In this document: one piece after another, positions 1 to 6,242 of the stretch | How positions within the stretch are numbered: the stretch's first letter is position 1 | Layout: the number at the start of each line of letters is the position of its first letter | Assembly (NCBI GenBank): GCA_947036575.1 | Contig: CAMQSH010000081.1 | Coordinates: 1 to 8,306 of the forward strand | Reading direction: 5' to 3' | DNA length: 8,306 bases | Source of the DNA: an uncultured Brevinema sp. | Lineage (GTDB): Bacteria; Spirochaetota; Brevinematia; Brevinematales; Brevinemataceae | The notes under the pieces: generated by a model | The model's input: the letters and a program-made list of their open reading frames with translations, nothing else | Told to the model about the DNA's origin: nothing | The model's database searches: none | Made by a program: the position numbers and the translations under genes

Positions 1-53
1 CTGATATTATACCCAACCCTGACTCAAAATACGAAAAAAAGAGAATTATTTAA
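1..53 (+). CDS. C-terminal tail of an unidentified upstream gene (partial)
   Basis: The frame beginning at base 3 is open from the window edge and ends with tandem stops TAA TGA at 51-56. It encodes a hydrophilic 16-residue tail, DIIPNPDSKYEKKRII. The next gene starts 10 bp after the first stop, which is typical of an operon junction. The frame of the downstream TPR gene is also open to the window edge, so the alternative is that the TPR protein begins earlier and this tail is chance. The tail is too short to identify. The tandem stops just before a Shine-Dalgarno and ATG favour a real gene end. Confidence 0.4.
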   Translation, partial: DIIPNPDSKYEKKRII

Positions 54-63
54 TGAGAGAATC

Positions 64-1458
64 ATGTTTGAAGATATAAGTTATATGATCGCTATTTCCG
101 CTGTTTTATTGATCGCTTTAGTATTTGCATATTTGATTGTTATTATTCCTAATAGGAATTCTCAACTTCAAGAATTTCTCGAAAAAAAAGACTATAAATC
201 AGCTGAAATCCTCCTTCTTGATATTCTAAAAAAAACACCTAAAAATCCCAAAATATTAGCGACTTTAGGTGATATTTATTGGACAACAGATAGAGAAGAA
301 CAAGCAGTTGAGGTGTTTGAAAAATTAATAAAGATATCAAATGTATCTCCAGATATTGCTACAATACCATTATTTCGATTGGCTACTTGGTACACCCAAA
401 AAGATCTTCTCTTAGAAGCCTCTGAAATTTTAGAAAAATTATTAATCTTAGAACCTAAAAGCACTCAGTATCTTTCTTTATTAGGTGATATTTATCGTAA
501 AAAAAATGATTTTGAAAAAGCTATTGATACCTATAAAGCTGTTATATCTTTGAATGCTAAGGATATTTCATCTTGGAGAGCACTTGCTTATATTTATTTT
601 TCTTTAAATATGCATATAGATGCACAACAGGCTTTTTTAAATCTTGTTGCCCTTGATACAACAGACCCTGATTATATATTCAAATTAGCAAAGCTTAGTG
701 AACTAATGGGGGACTCCAGCAAAGCCTTCAAATATTATGAAAAAATCGAAAAATTTAATGATCCTCATTATACTTTTAGAGCTACAAGAAAAATGGCTTC
801 TATTTATAAATTTCAAAATAAATTTGAAAATTGTTTAAAATTATTAGAAAAAGCCTGTGCTATTATTGAAGAAAATCCAAATTTTTCATTCCAAAAAGAA
901 GATATTTTAGACACTCGTTATCAATTAGCAGAGCTTTATTTGTCAAATGATCTTATTCATTTAGCAATAAAAGAGTGGGAAAAAATACTGAAAATCAACA
1001 AAAATTATCTTGATACTGCTCAAAAATTTGAAATATATTATACCCGTCAATCACTTGATTTTTTTATAGATATTCTTACTCACAGAGGGACTGAATTAAT
1101 AGACCTTATTTCTAATTTTATTATGTCGCTTGGTTACGCTATTGATTCTATTCAAAGTTTTGGAGATGAAGCTTTTGATTTTTTTGTTTCCGAATCTTCT
1201 GATAGATGGAAAGAGCTTAGAAGAAGAAAAAATGTTTTATCATTTTGGTGTTCTAACGATCCTCTTCCAGCTGACATAGCTACTCGCTTGGCTGTTGCTA
1301 TTGAATCCAGAGGAATAGCACATATTTATATTATTTCCGCTGGTCCGATTTTATCAGAAACAAGAGCGAGACTTTATAAAAAAGATATTACCCTATATGA
1401 CCAAAATAATATACAGGAGCTTATGGATGCCAGAAAAGAAATCGTCACCAGCCACTAA
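64..1458 (+). CDS. Membrane-anchored TPR protein with C-terminal degenerate Mrr-like (restriction-endonuclease-fold) domain
   Basis: This 464-residue protein has three parts. Residues 7-29 form one hydrophobic helix, probably an uncleaved membrane anchor. Residues about 35-315 are helical TPR repeats, with clear units near 63-95, 134-165 (LGDIYRKKNDFEKAIDTYKA), 168-200 and 283-313, suited to protein-protein scaffolding. Residues about 343-455 resemble the Mrr_cat/PD-(D/E)XK fold: LIDLISNFIMSLGYAID as the first helix, FGDEAFDFFV as the strand with the acidic residue (Asp372), VLSFWC where QxK should be, then an alpha/beta tail ending ITLYDQNNIQELM. The Lys of QxK appears lost (W395, S397), so a binding rather than cutting domain is inferred. 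The start at 64 follows GAGAGA at 55-60 and gives the anchor helix; the frame is open further upstream but has no ATG there. The TPR call is firm; the C-terminal call is by eye. Confidence 0.85.
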   Translation: MFEDISYMIAISAVLLIALVFAYLIVIIPNRNSQLQEFLEKKDYKSAEILLLDILKKTPKNPKILATLGDIYWTTDREEQAVEVFEKLIKISNVSPDIATIPLFRLATWYTQKDLLLEASEILEKLLILEPKSTQYLSLLGDIYRKKNDFEKAIDTYKAVISLNAKDISSWRALAYIYFSLNMHIDAQQAFLNLVALDTTDPDYIFKLAKLSELMGDSSKAFKYYEKIEKFNDPHYTFRATRKMASIYKFQNKFENCLKLLEKACAIIEENPNFSFQKEDILDTRYQLAELYLSNDLIHLAIKEWEKILKINKNYLDTAQKFEIYYTRQSLDFFIDILTHRGTELIDLISNFIMSLGYAIDSIQSFGDEAFDFFVSESSDRWKELRRRKNVLSFWCSNDPLPADIATRLAVAIESRGIAHIYIISAGPILSETRARLYKKDITLYDQNNIQELMDARKEIVTSH

Positions 1459-1642
1459 ATCACATGTGATTTTTATTATCCTTTTTATGAGTATTGCCAC
1501 TATTATCACTTTGTTTACTATTTATGAATTTTTTATTATAGGCAATCCTTTTATGGATCCTATTACTCCCAATCTTTTATGGGGTGGAATTTTTTTAGTA
1601 ACATTTTCTTTAGGATTTCGTTATTTTACTTTAAAAAAATAA
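1427..1642 (+). CDS. Small two-helix membrane protein (hypothetical)
   Basis: This protein has 71 residues: a short basic N-terminus (MPEKKSSPATKSH), a first hydrophobic helix at about 13-38, a loop (GNPFMDPITPN), a second helix at about 50-67 and a basic end (FRYFTLKK). By the positive-inside rule both ends would be cytoplasmic with a short outside loop. An in-frame ATG at 1397 would give 81 residues. The ATG at 1427 is preferred because AGGAG at 1415-1419 lies 7 nt before it. The gene therefore starts 32 bp inside the end of the TPR gene, so the two are cotranscribed and probably translationally coupled. That suggests a partnership with the membrane-anchored TPR protein. I do not recognise the family, and no catalytic motif is visible. 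Confidence 0.7.
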   Translation: MPEKKSSPATKSHVIFIILFMSIATIITLFTIYEFFIIGNPFMDPITPNLLWGGIFLVTFSLGFRYFTLKK

Positions 1643-1673
1643 GTATATTAAGTATATTATAATAAGTATATTA
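1641..1673 (+). repeat. Three copies of AAGTATATTA in the leader of the GalT-like gene
   Basis: The 10-mer AAGTATATTA occurs exactly at 1641-1650, 1650-1659 and 1664-1673, filling most of the 49-bp gap between genes. Centre-to-centre spacings are 9 and 14 bp. The base composition makes short A/T repeats likely by chance, but three exact copies in 33 bp is notable. It could be slippage or an operator-like site. Confidence 0.5.
1658..1663 (+). promoter_or_regulatory. Candidate -10 box for the GalT-like gene
   Basis: A perfect TATAAT lies 28 bp before the start codon at 1692, inside the AAGTATATTA repeat cluster. No convincing -35 sits at 16-18 bp; the nearest weak match, TTTAAA at 1630-1635, is too far at a 22-bp spacer. 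In such AT-rich DNA a TATAAT can arise by chance, so this is only a candidate. Readthrough from the TPR operon is the alternative. Confidence 0.3.
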
Positions 1674-1691
1674 AAAGAAAAGAAAGGTATT

Positions 1692-2990
1692 ATGAAAAAT
1701 CAACATTGGATCTCTAAAGATGCTTCTGGGATAGAGAATTATTATAATCCTATCTTTGATCAACACACTATTTATACTCCTTATAGAAGTGCTCCTATTT
1801 TTACTACGAATAAAAATGTCAAAACAATAACTCCTACTAATATAGGGATTGAAGAACATTATTGTCCATTTTGTTTAGGAGAAAGTTTTTTAGCAACTCC
1901 TGAAAAACTGCGTTCTGTCAAATCACAAGAACAAATTACTTATATCCCTTACCCTGCCTTACAAGATGATTCTCAAAATGTCTTATTTAGAAGACAGGCT
2001 AATTTATTTGAAATTATTTGTTATGATTATTGGCAAGACAAATATAATATTATTACCCCACCCGAAGACCTAGTAAGAATAGATAAAGCCTTTGATGATC
2101 CTCAACTAAAGAGTTCTCTTCAAGGACTCCTCCAACTCAACTTACAAAAAAACAATCAAGATATCAAAGATTTTTCTATTGCTGAACAAAAAAAAATGTG
2201 TGAATATTTTTATAATGGCTTTCATGAATTATTAACTTCGGGAAGACATTATTTACCACAAGCGACGAACTCTTCAGAATTATTCCATTCTGGGTATATT
2301 CCTTGGGCTGACCATAGAGTATCTTTTGAGATGATTTGTAATACTATTACAGATATGTGTGCTCGTAATCCTTTTATTACTTTTATTACTGTTTTTCAAA
2401 ATTGGCTTTCTGAAGCTGGTGCGTCCATAGAGCATTGGCATAAACAAATATTAGGTATTGATTTTTGGGGGCATGTACTCCTTCGTGAGGCATCGCTCAC
2501 TAAAGACTGTTCTACTTTTTATAGAGATTTTATTTGTGAAACCATCAATCAAGAAAATTTATTAATCGCTGAGAATAAACATGCTTTTGCCTATATAGAG
2601 ATAGGTGGGAAAACAGGACGTATTACTATTTGTTCCAAATCAAAAAATCTAAGACCTCAAGAACATACTTTAGAAGAAATACATGCAATGAGTGATTTGT
2701 CTCATGCTATTTTAAGCACTATAACTCCACTAACACCTTATAACGAAAAATGGTTTTATACTCCTTTTCATCAAGAAGATTTTGTTACTCCTTGGCGTAT
2801 TTCTATTAGTCTCCGTGCTAATGTTAATGCTGGCTTCGAAAATATTACTCAAAAATTAATCAATCCTATTTCTCCCAAAAAATTAGCTGATGCTATCAGA
2901 AATTTAATGACTTCAAAGAGTGCTTATTTTGCTCCAAATATTACCATCACCTCTAAAAACATAAGTCCTGATATGTTTGAATATATATAA
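1692..2990 (+). CDS. GalT-like HIT-superfamily nucleotidyltransferase/phosphorylase, probably DUF4921 family
   Basis: This 432-residue protein follows the architecture of galactose-1-phosphate uridylyltransferase. A CPFC pair (C58, C61) matches the GalT zinc site. GYIPWADHRVSF supplies H208, the probable third zinc ligand. The core EAGASIEHWHKQILG (241-255) reproduces the GalT signature with H248, H250 and Q252 in an H-x-H-x-Q pattern. In GalT the middle His is covalently nucleotidylated and the Gln assists. The C-terminus (WRISISLRANVNAGFEN, then INPISPKKLADAIRN) resembles the second GalT half. Active-site chemistry therefore looks intact, but HWHKQ instead of HPHGQ points to a relative rather than true GalT, and no galactose-pathway gene adjoins. 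The substrate is unknown; a nucleotide sugar or dinucleoside polyphosphate is plausible. The start is supported by AAAGG at 1683-1687, four bases before the ATG. The protein is probably cytoplasmic, with no signal peptide. Confidence 0.75.
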   Translation: MKNQHWISKDASGIENYYNPIFDQHTIYTPYRSAPIFTTNKNVKTITPTNIGIEEHYCPFCLGESFLATPEKLRSVKSQEQITYIPYPALQDDSQNVLFRRQANLFEIICYDYWQDKYNIITPPEDLVRIDKAFDDPQLKSSLQGLLQLNLQKNNQDIKDFSIAEQKKMCEYFYNGFHELLTSGRHYLPQATNSSELFHSGYIPWADHRVSFEMICNTITDMCARNPFITFITVFQNWLSEAGASIEHWHKQILGIDFWGHVLLREASLTKDCSTFYRDFICETINQENLLIAENKHAFAYIEIGGKTGRITICSKSKNLRPQEHTLEEIHAMSDLSHAILSTITPLTPYNEKWFYTPFHQEDFVTPWRISISLRANVNAGFENITQKLINPISPKKLADAIRNLMTSKSAYFAPNITITSKNISPDMFEYI

Positions 2991-3023
2991 AAATTAATTT
3001 TTGTATATAGTTTCTTTTTTTTT
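2982..3023 (+). terminator. Candidate A/T-rich terminator after the GalT-like gene
   Basis: Bases 2982-2995 pair with 2996-3009 as a 14-bp palindrome, with one T:G wobble (2988/3003) and otherwise perfect. It would fold with a small TTAA loop. The left arm contains the TAA stop codon of the GalT-like gene. A long T-rich run follows at 3011-3023, giving the stem-plus-U-tract order of an intrinsic terminator. The stem has no G:C pair, so termination strength is doubtful, and it could instead be an A/T palindrome near the next promoter. Confidence 0.4.
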
Positions 3024-3030
3024 ATTAATG

Positions 3031-3039
3031 TGATATAAT
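3031..3039 (+). promoter_or_regulatory. Extended -10 promoter (TGATATAAT) for the FecR-domain gene
   Basis: TG-N-TATAAT at 3031-3039 is a perfect extended -10 element located 24 bp before the ATG at 3063. A weak -35 (TTTCTT, 3011-3016) sits at a 17-bp spacer; extended -10 promoters tolerate this. The predicted start near 3046 would leave a leader of about 17 nt containing the Shine-Dalgarno TAAGGA at 3053-3058. Its position directly after a candidate terminator supports an independent transcription unit for the FecR gene. Confidence 0.55.
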
Positions 3040-3062
3040 AAATAAAAAATTCTAAGGAATAT

Positions 3063-4502
3063 ATGATATATATATTTTTACTTATTTTCTTCTCTATTAA
3101 TGTGCTCCCCAATCATGCTCAAGAACTTAATTTTGTAAAAAATCAAGTTGTTATTCAAGACGCTGTCGGTGATGTGCAAACACGCTATCTAAATTCTCAT
3201 ATATGGACTCCTGTAACTGCTGGAATCGCCATACCACAAAATAGTTTTATTAGATTGAATACGCCAAGTAGTGCTATTAGTGTTGCTTATCCTGATGGAA
3301 GTGCGGTGCGTTTAATAGGAGTAGGATCTTTCTTTTTTGAAAATATTTCAGAACTCGTTAATAATGCTTATCAAAGTAAAATACTTGTTTTATTTGGTAG
3401 GTGGACTTATCAATCTCATCCCGATTATCTCTCACGTTTTATTGTAAATACAGATATCACGACCAGTGTAGTAGAAAATGGTATAGGGGCTGGCTTTTTT
3501 TATAATGGCACTAACGAATTTGTCCTAAAAAAAGGAAGAGGGCTCATCAGTTATAGACAACAAAATGCTAAAGCCATAGTCCTAGATGAACAACAATATG
3601 TAAAGTTTAATATTTTAGATGGGTTTTTCTTCCCCAAACTAGCAACAGAAGAATTATTCAAACAATATCTGATATTCTCAGAAGAAAAAACTAGCACCAC
3701 CAATAAAACAAACATAAAAGACTTAGATACTCTAAGTCTTTTATCTTATAGTCCTACAAATTCCAACCTAACAAATAAAACACTAGTAAAAGAAGAGATT
3801 AACATTCAACAACTAGAATCCTTGAAAGATTTAAATTTCAAAAAAAGATCTGATTTTTTACAAGTAACTATTGCTAAAATACAAAAAGTTGCCAAAGCTG
3901 CTCCCGCCGTAGCCCCTGCTAATTCTCTTGTTATCCCTCAATCTTTACTTACAGATATTAATCTTGATGATTTTGAAATTGCTGTTAAAACAGCAGAAGA
4001 AGAACCAACAAATATAAAACCTAAACCTATCAAACGAGCTAGACCTGCTAAACCAACGGTAAGACCTAAAAATAAAGTTCAAAAAAAACCTATTGTTGCC
4101 AAAGCTAAGCCTAAAGTAGTAGCTCCTAAAAATGAACTAGATGATTTATTAAAATCCTTAGATCAAAGTTTTGCTGAAGAAGCAGTCCTAGATGAACCTG
4201 AAACTAATGATGATAACAATATAGAAAACTCAGGTATTGTAATAGTTGAATTAGAAGAAGCTCCTAAAAAAAGAGCACCTAGAAAAAGACGAGTGCCTAG
4301 AGAAACTGATGCTGAAATTGCAGCAAGACTTGCAGCAGAAGCTGAAGCAAAAATAGAAGAAGAAGCCGAAGCTCGTTATAGAGCTAGTGAAGAATACTGG
4401 AATAGAAATTTAAATAGTGATAAATATAGATATGATCAATTTGAACTTGAAACTACAGATGACCTCATGGATTCTTTCTCATCTGTTCTTCTTAATATGT
4501 AA
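3063..4502 (+). CDS. Exported FecR-domain protein with long charged C-terminal tail
   Basis: This protein has 479 residues. Residues 1-19 form a short signal peptide (hydrophobic IFLLIFFSINVL, probable cleavage after NHA). Residues about 25-190 match the FecR domain: beta-rich, with GDVQTR, a W48-centred segment, RLNTPSSAISVAYPDGSAVR typical of the 'effects of charge/threshold' strand, LVLFGRWTY, and IVNTDITTSVVENGIGAGFFY. In FecR proteins this domain is periplasmic and often senses or binds partners; here no sigma factor or receptor is adjacent, so a structural role is inferred. The tail after residue 205 is low complexity: KPR-rich basic (317-355), acidic (358-398), basic (401-413), then an acidic helical stretch (414-445) with coiled-coil character. 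The start is set by TAAGGA four bases before the ATG and by the signal peptide it gives. A 14-bp hairpin lies within the gene at the domain/tail boundary. Confidence 0.8.
   Translation: MIYIFLLIFFSINVLPNHAQELNFVKNQVVIQDAVGDVQTRYLNSHIWTPVTAGIAIPQNSFIRLNTPSSAISVAYPDGSAVRLIGVGSFFFENISELVNNAYQSKILVLFGRWTYQSHPDYLSRFIVNTDITTSVVENGIGAGFFYNGTNEFVLKKGRGLISYRQQNAKAIVLDEQQYVKFNILDGFFFPKLATEELFKQYLIFSEEKTSTTNKTNIKDLDTLSLLSYSPTNSNLTNKTLVKEEINIQQLESLKDLNFKKRSDFLQVTIAKIQKVAKAAPAVAPANSLVIPQSLLTDINLDDFEIAVKTAEEEPTNIKPKPIKRARPAKPTVRPKNKVQKKPIVAKAKPKVVAPKNELDDLLKSLDQSFAEEAVLDEPETNDDNNIENSGIVIVELEEAPKKRAPRKRRVPRETDAEIAARLAAEAEAKIEEEAEARYRASEEYWNRNLNSDKYRYDQFELETTDDLMDSFSSVLLNM
3714..3744 (+). repeat. Perfect intragenic hairpin in the FecR-domain gene
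   Basis: Bases 3714-3727 and 3731-3744 are exact reverse complements (core AAGACTTAGA / TCTAAGTCTT), giving a 14-bp stem with a 3-nt loop (TAC). The 5' arm begins with an A-run and the 3' arm ends in TCTTTTAT, so on the + strand it has the outline of an intrinsic-terminator-like hairpin. It encodes residues about 218-228, between the FecR domain and the charged tail. The stem holds only three G:C pairs. Confidence 0.6.
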
Positions 4503-4521
4503 AAACCATATCTAAAAAAAT

Positions 4522-4587
4522 TCAAAAAACAACCCCGTATTTTCATTGAAATATCAATGAAAATACGGAGTATATGAAATTGGGGTT
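4522..4587 (-). terminator. Hairpin terminator for the leftward operon, with a competing outer stem
   Basis: The stem pairs 4535-4548 with 4555-4568 (CCGTATTTTCATTG and its exact complement) around a 6-nt AAATAT loop. Read on the minus strand it is followed at once by GGTTGTTTTTTG and then another T7 run, the classic intrinsic-terminator layout downstream of the cyclase stop at 4684. On the plus strand no T-run follows, so direction favours minus. AACCCC at 4531-4536 can instead pair with GGGGTT at 4582-4587, which would open the last two base pairs of the inner stem and enclose it. Confidence 0.75.
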
Positions 4588-4664
4588 AAAATTAACAAAT
4601 TTTAATAATAATTTTTTTATATACTATATATAGTCTTCAAAAAATGTTAAAACTTGTTAATTTT
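4588..4664. repeat. 18-bp inverted repeat with 41-bp loop
   Basis: AAAATTAACAAATTTTAA at 4588-4605 and TTAAAACTTGTTAATTTT at 4647-4664 are reverse complements except at one position. In minus-strand RNA that position is a G:U wobble, so the full 18-bp stem can form there; in plus-strand RNA it is an A:C mismatch. It lies about 20 bp beyond the cyclase stop codon, so it would fold in the 3' UTR of the leftward transcript. On the plus strand it ends in a T-run, so it could be a weak terminator for the FecR gene. Confidence 0.5.
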
Positions 4665-4683
4665 TGGTTGAATTGTTTTATTT

Positions 4684-5568
4684 TTACATACAAATTCTAT
4701 TTCTTCCTAAATCTTTTGCTTTATATAAAAGCAGATCAACATTAGAGATAAGATCAGTATACTCTTTATAGTCTTCTCTTACTTTAACCAAACCAGCACT
4801 CATAGTGACCCTCACCGATTCATCCTCTTCTGTTGTTCTTTCTACACATGATCTAATTCTTTCTAGTACCTCATAGGCTTGCTTTAATTCTGTTTGTGGA
4901 AAGATAATCGCAAATTCTTCTCCGCCCACTCGTGCAATCATATCTGTCTTACGACAATTATTTTGCATAATATTGGCAGTAATCGCTAATATCTCATCTC
5001 CTTTCAAGTGACCAAAATTATCATTAACTGATTTAAAATTATCCAAATCTATCATCGCTAAACAAAAAGTAGTTTTATGGTGTTGATAATGTTTAAAGTA
5101 TAATTCTAAATTTTTCATAAAGGTTCTTCTATTGCCAATCTTTGTTAATAGATCAAAAAACGCATAGTTTTGTATTTGTTGCATTTGATAAAAATTGTGG
5201 ATGAGTAATTGTATTTGTATTAATAATTCTTTATTGCTAATTTTATTCAAAGACATCATTAATGAAGTTTTTGTATCTAACACCCTAGAAAGATCTGTAT
5301 CTCCTACATTATCACATAATAATACAGGTGAAAAAGGGATGATCTCATCTTTTTTAAAATAAGAGGCTATGTTATATTTTATATAGAGATCATACTCCAA
5401 TAATACGACAACACATTCATCAGCTTCTAATTCAACATTGTTATTACCTGAAAAAAGTTTTAAAAATTTATCCATAGAATTCATAAAGGATAACTCAAAA
5501 TGTTTACCGAGTGATTTTTTTATTTTTTCTATATGAGTAGAATTTTCTGTAAGAACAAAAATAGTCAT
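4684..5568 (-). CDS. Diguanylate cyclase (GGEEF) with degenerate receiver-like N-terminal domain
   Basis: This 294-residue enzyme would make cyclic di-GMP from two GTP. The C-terminal half (about 135-294) is a complete GGDEF domain: MIDLDNFKSVND (metal Asp174), FGHLKGDE, the signature GGEEF at 215-219, and DLLLYKAKDLGRN at the end. RKTD (206-209) stands five residues before the signature, so the product-inhibition I-site RxxD is present. The first 125 residues fold-match a receiver: IFVLTEN as strand 1, VVVLLEYD as strand 3 with Glu58 where the phospho-acceptor Asp normally sits, PVLLCDN as strand 4 and SLNKIS with Lys109. Strand 1 also lacks the acidic pair, so phosphorylation is unlikely. 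No membrane segment is present, so it is cytoplasmic. Its ATG overlaps the nth stop by 4 bp, with GAGGTG just upstream, so it is coupled to nth. Cyclase activity is well supported; the receiver-like call is by eye. Confidence 0.9.
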   Translation of the reverse strand: MTIFVLTENSTHIEKIKKSLGKHFELSFMNSMDKFLKLFSGNNNVELEADECVVVLLEYDLYIKYNIASYFKKDEIIPFSPVLLCDNVGDTDLSRVLDTKTSLMMSLNKISNKELLIQIQLLIHNFYQMQQIQNYAFFDLLTKIGNRRTFMKNLELYFKHYQHHKTTFCLAMIDLDNFKSVNDNFGHLKGDEILAITANIMQNNCRKTDMIARVGGEEFAIIFPQTELKQAYEVLERIRSCVERTTEEDESVRVTMSAGLVKVREDYKEYTDLISNVDLLLYKAKDLGRNRICM

Positions 5569-6242
5569 TTCTCACCTCTTTTTAGTTTCAGCTTTTTCAC
5601 AATTACTTTATCACACATTTTTTCTATAGGACATAACTCACATTTTGGGGAAATAGGGCGACAAATCACCTGCCCTAAAGCTACTAAAGGTCTATTAAAT
5701 TCCATCCAAATATCTTGAGAAACATTTTCTCTTAAATAAAATTCTGTTTCTTCAGGAGTTTTAGAGCTACAAATCCCTAATCGATTAGAAATTCTATGAA
5801 CATGAATGTCCACACAAATAGCAGGTTCTTCAAAGGCTACCGCCATCACTAGATTAGCTGTTTTTCTTCCTACTCCCGGTAATTCTAATAATAAATCCAA
5901 ATCCGCAGGGACTTTAGAATCATAAGTATCTTGTAATATTTGAGCAATCTTATGTATTTGTCTAGCTTTTGTTTTGTAAAAACCAACAGGATATATTAAT
6001 TTTTCTATTTCTTCTACTGCTAAATTACTAATATCTTTTGGTGTCGTAACTACATCAAATAGCCGTACTGTTGCAGGACCTGTAACTTCATCTTTTGTTC
6101 TGAGGCTAAGAATCGTTGACATCAAGACTCTTAAAGGCCCATCACCAACCGTACTCATAAAAAATACAACAGGAGCTTCCGCTAATTGTGGGCTTGTTTT
6201 TAGGATATCAAACATCTTGATTAATTTATTGTCATTCCACAT
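5565..6242 (-). CDS. nth: Endonuclease III, DNA glycosylase/AP lyase
   Basis: This base-excision repair enzyme removes oxidised pyrimidines and nicks the abasic site. The 225 residues carry every hallmark. The helix-hairpin-helix LPGVGRKTAN (121-130) contains Lys127, equivalent to the catalytic Lys120 of E. coli Nth. VDIHVHR has Asp145, equivalent to Asp138. The iron-sulfur loop C194-x6-C201-x2-C204-x5-C210 has exactly the family spacing. The substrate-side motif is ILSLRTKDEVT (44-54), the RT(K/R)DE variant rather than the LSAQATD of E. coli. Length is typical. The ATG lies 11 bp inside the end of comEC, preceded by AAAGGA six bases upstream, and the stop overlaps the cyclase ATG (ATGA), so three genes share a transcript. 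No catalytic residue is missing. Confidence 0.95.
   Translation of the reverse strand: MWNDNKLIKMFDILKTSPQLAEAPVVFFMSTVGDGPLRVLMSTILSLRTKDEVTGPATVRLFDVVTTPKDISNLAVEEIEKLIYPVGFYKTKARQIHKIAQILQDTYDSKVPADLDLLLELPGVGRKTANLVMAVAFEEPAICVDIHVHRISNRLGICSSKTPEETEFYLRENVSQDIWMEFNRPLVALGQVICRPISPKCELCPIEKMCDKVIVKKLKLKRGEK

Larger units (their letters stand above)
4503..4683. other. Convergent intergenic region with nested inverted repeats
   Basis: These 181 bp separate the 3' ends of the rightward FecR gene and the leftward diguanylate cyclase operon. No plausible gene is seen. The region holds a 14-bp-stem hairpin (4535-4568), a competing 6-bp outer pairing AACCCC/GGGGTT (4531-4536 with 4582-4587), an 18-bp inverted repeat (4588-4605 with 4647-4664) and, inside its loop, the 12-bp palindrome ACTATATATAGT at 4623-4634. 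Terminators for both sides are expected here. Confidence 0.7.

Noticed and set aside
276..464. 62-codon open frame on the minus strand inside the TPR gene
   Set aside because: It lies wholly opposite strong TPR coding sequence and has no recognisable product.
265..495. 15-bp direct repeat TTAGGTGATATTTAT at 265-279 and 481-495
   Set aside because: Both copies encode the LGDIY position of TPR units, so protein repeat structure explains them.
1397..1426. Upstream ATG giving an 81-residue version of the small membrane protein
   Set aside because: No Shine-Dalgarno precedes it; AGGAG at 1415-1419 fits the ATG at 1427, and the extra residues only mirror the TPR overlap.
1671..1859. Minus-strand open frame over the start of the GalT-like gene
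   Set aside because: It is antisense to a gene with clear family motifs and has an unremarkable composition.
2924..3112. Minus-strand open frame across the gap before the FecR gene
   Set aside because: It spans the palindrome, T-tract and promoter, is made mostly of Lys/Ile/Tyr from A/T runs, and overlaps two real genes.
5533..5718. Plus-strand open frame across the nth/cyclase junction
   Set aside because: It is antisense to the iron-sulfur motif of nth, which is clearly coding.
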